Shown here one piece after another: positions 14,525 to 15,508 of a DNA stretch of 15,508 nucleotides. Position numbers and translations under genes: made by a program. The notes beneath the pieces were generated by a model. It searched no databases and was not told the origin of the DNA. It worked only from the letters and a program-made list of their open reading frames with translations. Position 1 is the stretch's first letter. Each line of letters starts with the position of its first letter. The DNA is from an uncultured Eubacteriales bacterium (GTDB taxonomy: Bacteria > Bacillota > Clostridia > Oscillospirales > CAG-272): the NCBI GenBank assembly GCA_934489945.1, contig CAKSSY010000046.1:1-15508 (forward strand), in the 5' to 3' direction.

Positions 14525-14553
14525 ATTATACCTCTTTTCATTTGATTTGTCAA
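14525..14553 (-). promoter_or_regulatory. sigma-A promoter of recA-recX
   Basis: On the minus strand TTGACA (14553-14548) and TATAAT (14530-14525) are spaced 17 nt, a perfect consensus. An A-rich tract directly upstream (14554-14561) could act as an UP element. The start of transcription is near 14518, leaving a leader of about 40 nt. Confidence 0.9.
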
Positions 14554-14561
14554 TAGTTTTT

Positions 14562-14746
14562 TTGCACTTTTATTCTCAAAAAGGAATTATTTCAAAAGAG
14601 CGCGCCAAAAATGCAATTTAAAAATTCTCATTTCAGAAACAAATAGAAAAATCATTGATTGTTCCAAAATCGGATGTTTTTTACTTGAAACATTAAAAAA
14701 ATATATATTTCAGACCAAATCAGAAAAAATCAATCAAAATTCTTTC
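14562..14746. other. AT-rich intergenic stretch upstream of recA
   Basis: Strongly AT-rich, without an ORF that has a ribosome binding site, and without a hairpin or repeat that I can support. It separates the recA promoter from the terminator of the neighbouring aminotransferase gene. I see nothing functional in it beyond a possible UP-element role for its end next to the promoter. Confidence 0.5.
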
Positions 14747-14786
14747 TCATCAAAACTGCCCAAGCTCGTTTTTGCGAGCTTGGGCA
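14747..14786 (-). terminator. intrinsic terminator of the aminotransferase gene
   Basis: A 12-bp stem (14757-14768 with 14775-14786; TGCCCAAGCTCG and its complement) has loop TTTTTG on the plus strand. On the minus strand it is followed by TTTTGATG. It stands 24 nt after the stop codon at 14810. Confidence 0.88.
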
Positions 14787-14809
14787 ACTTCCAAAAAGAA
14801 AGCGTGTTT

Positions 14810-15508
14810 TCAATTCTGTTCCGACAGCAACTTTTCCACTGCCGACAGTTTCACGCAAATCGCCAACACATTCATGGCAACGCGGAGTTCCTCGTCTGAC
14901 GGATAAGTAGGTGCTATGCGGATATTTCGATCCCGCAGATCGTTGCCGTAAGGATAGGTGGCACCGACCGTCGTCAGCTTCACGCCCGCCTCCAACGCCA
15001 AATGATAGGTTCTTTTGGCGCATCCGTCCATCGTGTTCAGACTGATAAAATAGCCGCCTTTGGGTTTCGTCCAGGTTGCTGCCCCCGTCGTTTCCACCTC
15101 ACGTGCAAGAATCTCAAGCACACATTCAAATTTCGGACGAATCAGTTTGGCAAGCATCATCATATGCTTGTGAATATTTTCAGCATTTTTGAAATACTTT
15201 ACATGGCGAATCTGGTTAATCTTATCGTAACCGATTGTTTGAACATTCATAATTGGTTTAATCTGTTCAAGATTTGTCTCGGAAGCGGCAAAAATGGCAA
15301 CACCGGAACCGGGGAAGGAAATCTTTGACGTCGATGCAAAGTAGAACACTCTGTCTTCGGTACCGTATTTTTCACATTCCTTGAAAATATCCAACAGGAT
15401 ATCTCTGTCATCCTCACAGAGATCGTGCACCGCATAGGCATTATCCCAAAAAATACGAAAATCGGGAGCGGCGGTTTTCATCTTGGCAAGACGTGTAACG
15501 GTCTCATC
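14810..15508 (-). CDS. PLP-dependent aminotransferase, MocR-like class I/II fold (5' end missing)
   Basis: Transfers amino groups using pyridoxal phosphate; cytosolic. The frame is open to the window edge, so the start lies outside; the ATG at 15481 is internal. Of the 232 visible residues, FRIFWDNAYAVHDL (18-31) holds the Asp and Tyr that contact PLP, and STSKISFPGSG (59-69) holds the Schiff-base Lys62. RIAPTYPSDEEL near the end carries the substrate-carboxylate Arg. The spelling resembles the Aminotran_MocR family of putative aminotransferases (usually about 420 residues) rather than AspC. The amino-acid substrate cannot be told. Confidence 0.88.
   Translation of the reverse strand, partial: DETVTRLAKMKTAAPDFRIFWDNAYAVHDLCEDDRDILLDIFKECEKYGTEDRVFYFASTSKISFPGSGVAIFAASETNLEQIKPIMNVQTIGYDKINQIRHVKYFKNAENIHKHMMMLAKLIRPKFECVLEILAREVETTGAATWTKPKGGYFISLNTMDGCAKRTYHLALEAGVKLTTVGATYPYGNDLRDRNIRIAPTYPSDEELRVAMNVLAICVKLSAVEKLLSEQN

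Overview
The window looks like chromosomal DNA of a Gram-positive anaerobe of the Clostridia, possibly a gut or rumen Oscillospiraceae-type organism. The grounds are a glmS ribozyme between glmM and glmS, near-perfect TTGACA-N17-TATAAT promoters, strong AGGAGG-type ribosome binding sites with GTG and TTG starts, neighbouring walJ and rlmH genes, a sodium-pump decarboxylase subunit pair, and an alpha-L-rhamnosidase. The placement is inferred from gene content, not from a database search. No rRNA, tRNA, CRISPR array, transposase or phage gene was seen.

Layout. (1) Bases 3-2480 (+) hold the 3' part of a GH78 alpha-L-rhamnosidase. (2) Bases 6667-2621 (-) form an amino-sugar operon: a stand-alone GlmU-type acetyltransferase, GlmM, the glmS self-cleaving ribozyme, then GlmS. 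Together they could cover fructose-6-P to GlcNAc-1-P, with only the uridylyltransferase step missing. A consensus promoter sits at 6702-6730. (3) A divergent consensus promoter at 6779-6807 (+) drives a structured leader that ends in an intrinsic terminator. Behind it are the beta and gamma membrane subunits of a Na+-translocating biotin-dependent decarboxylase (6969-8230), with no alpha or biotin-carrier gene nearby. The leader looks like a riboswitch or attenuator of a class I do not recognise. (4) Bases 8231-8493 are non-coding and unexplained. They precede a promoter (8494-8522) and a galactokinase-family gene (8564-9841), which ends in a good terminator. (5) Bases 9916-12621 (+) form a tight cluster: a small unknown membrane protein, the WalJ/YycJ metallo-hydrolase, the ribosome methyltransferase RlmH (7-nt overlap) and an EamA-type transporter. 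It ends in a long hairpin shared with the convergent genes. (6) Bases 14476-12700 (-) hold recA and recX, overlapping by 11 nt, behind a perfect consensus promoter. (7) Bases 15508-14810 (-) hold the 3' part of a class I/II-fold PLP aminotransferase (MocR-like type) with its own terminator.

Most genes are ordinary housekeeping or sugar-metabolism genes. The two RNA elements, the ribozyme at 4481-4612 and the leader at about 6814-6944, are the most distinctive parts. The leader is the best candidate for something undescribed.
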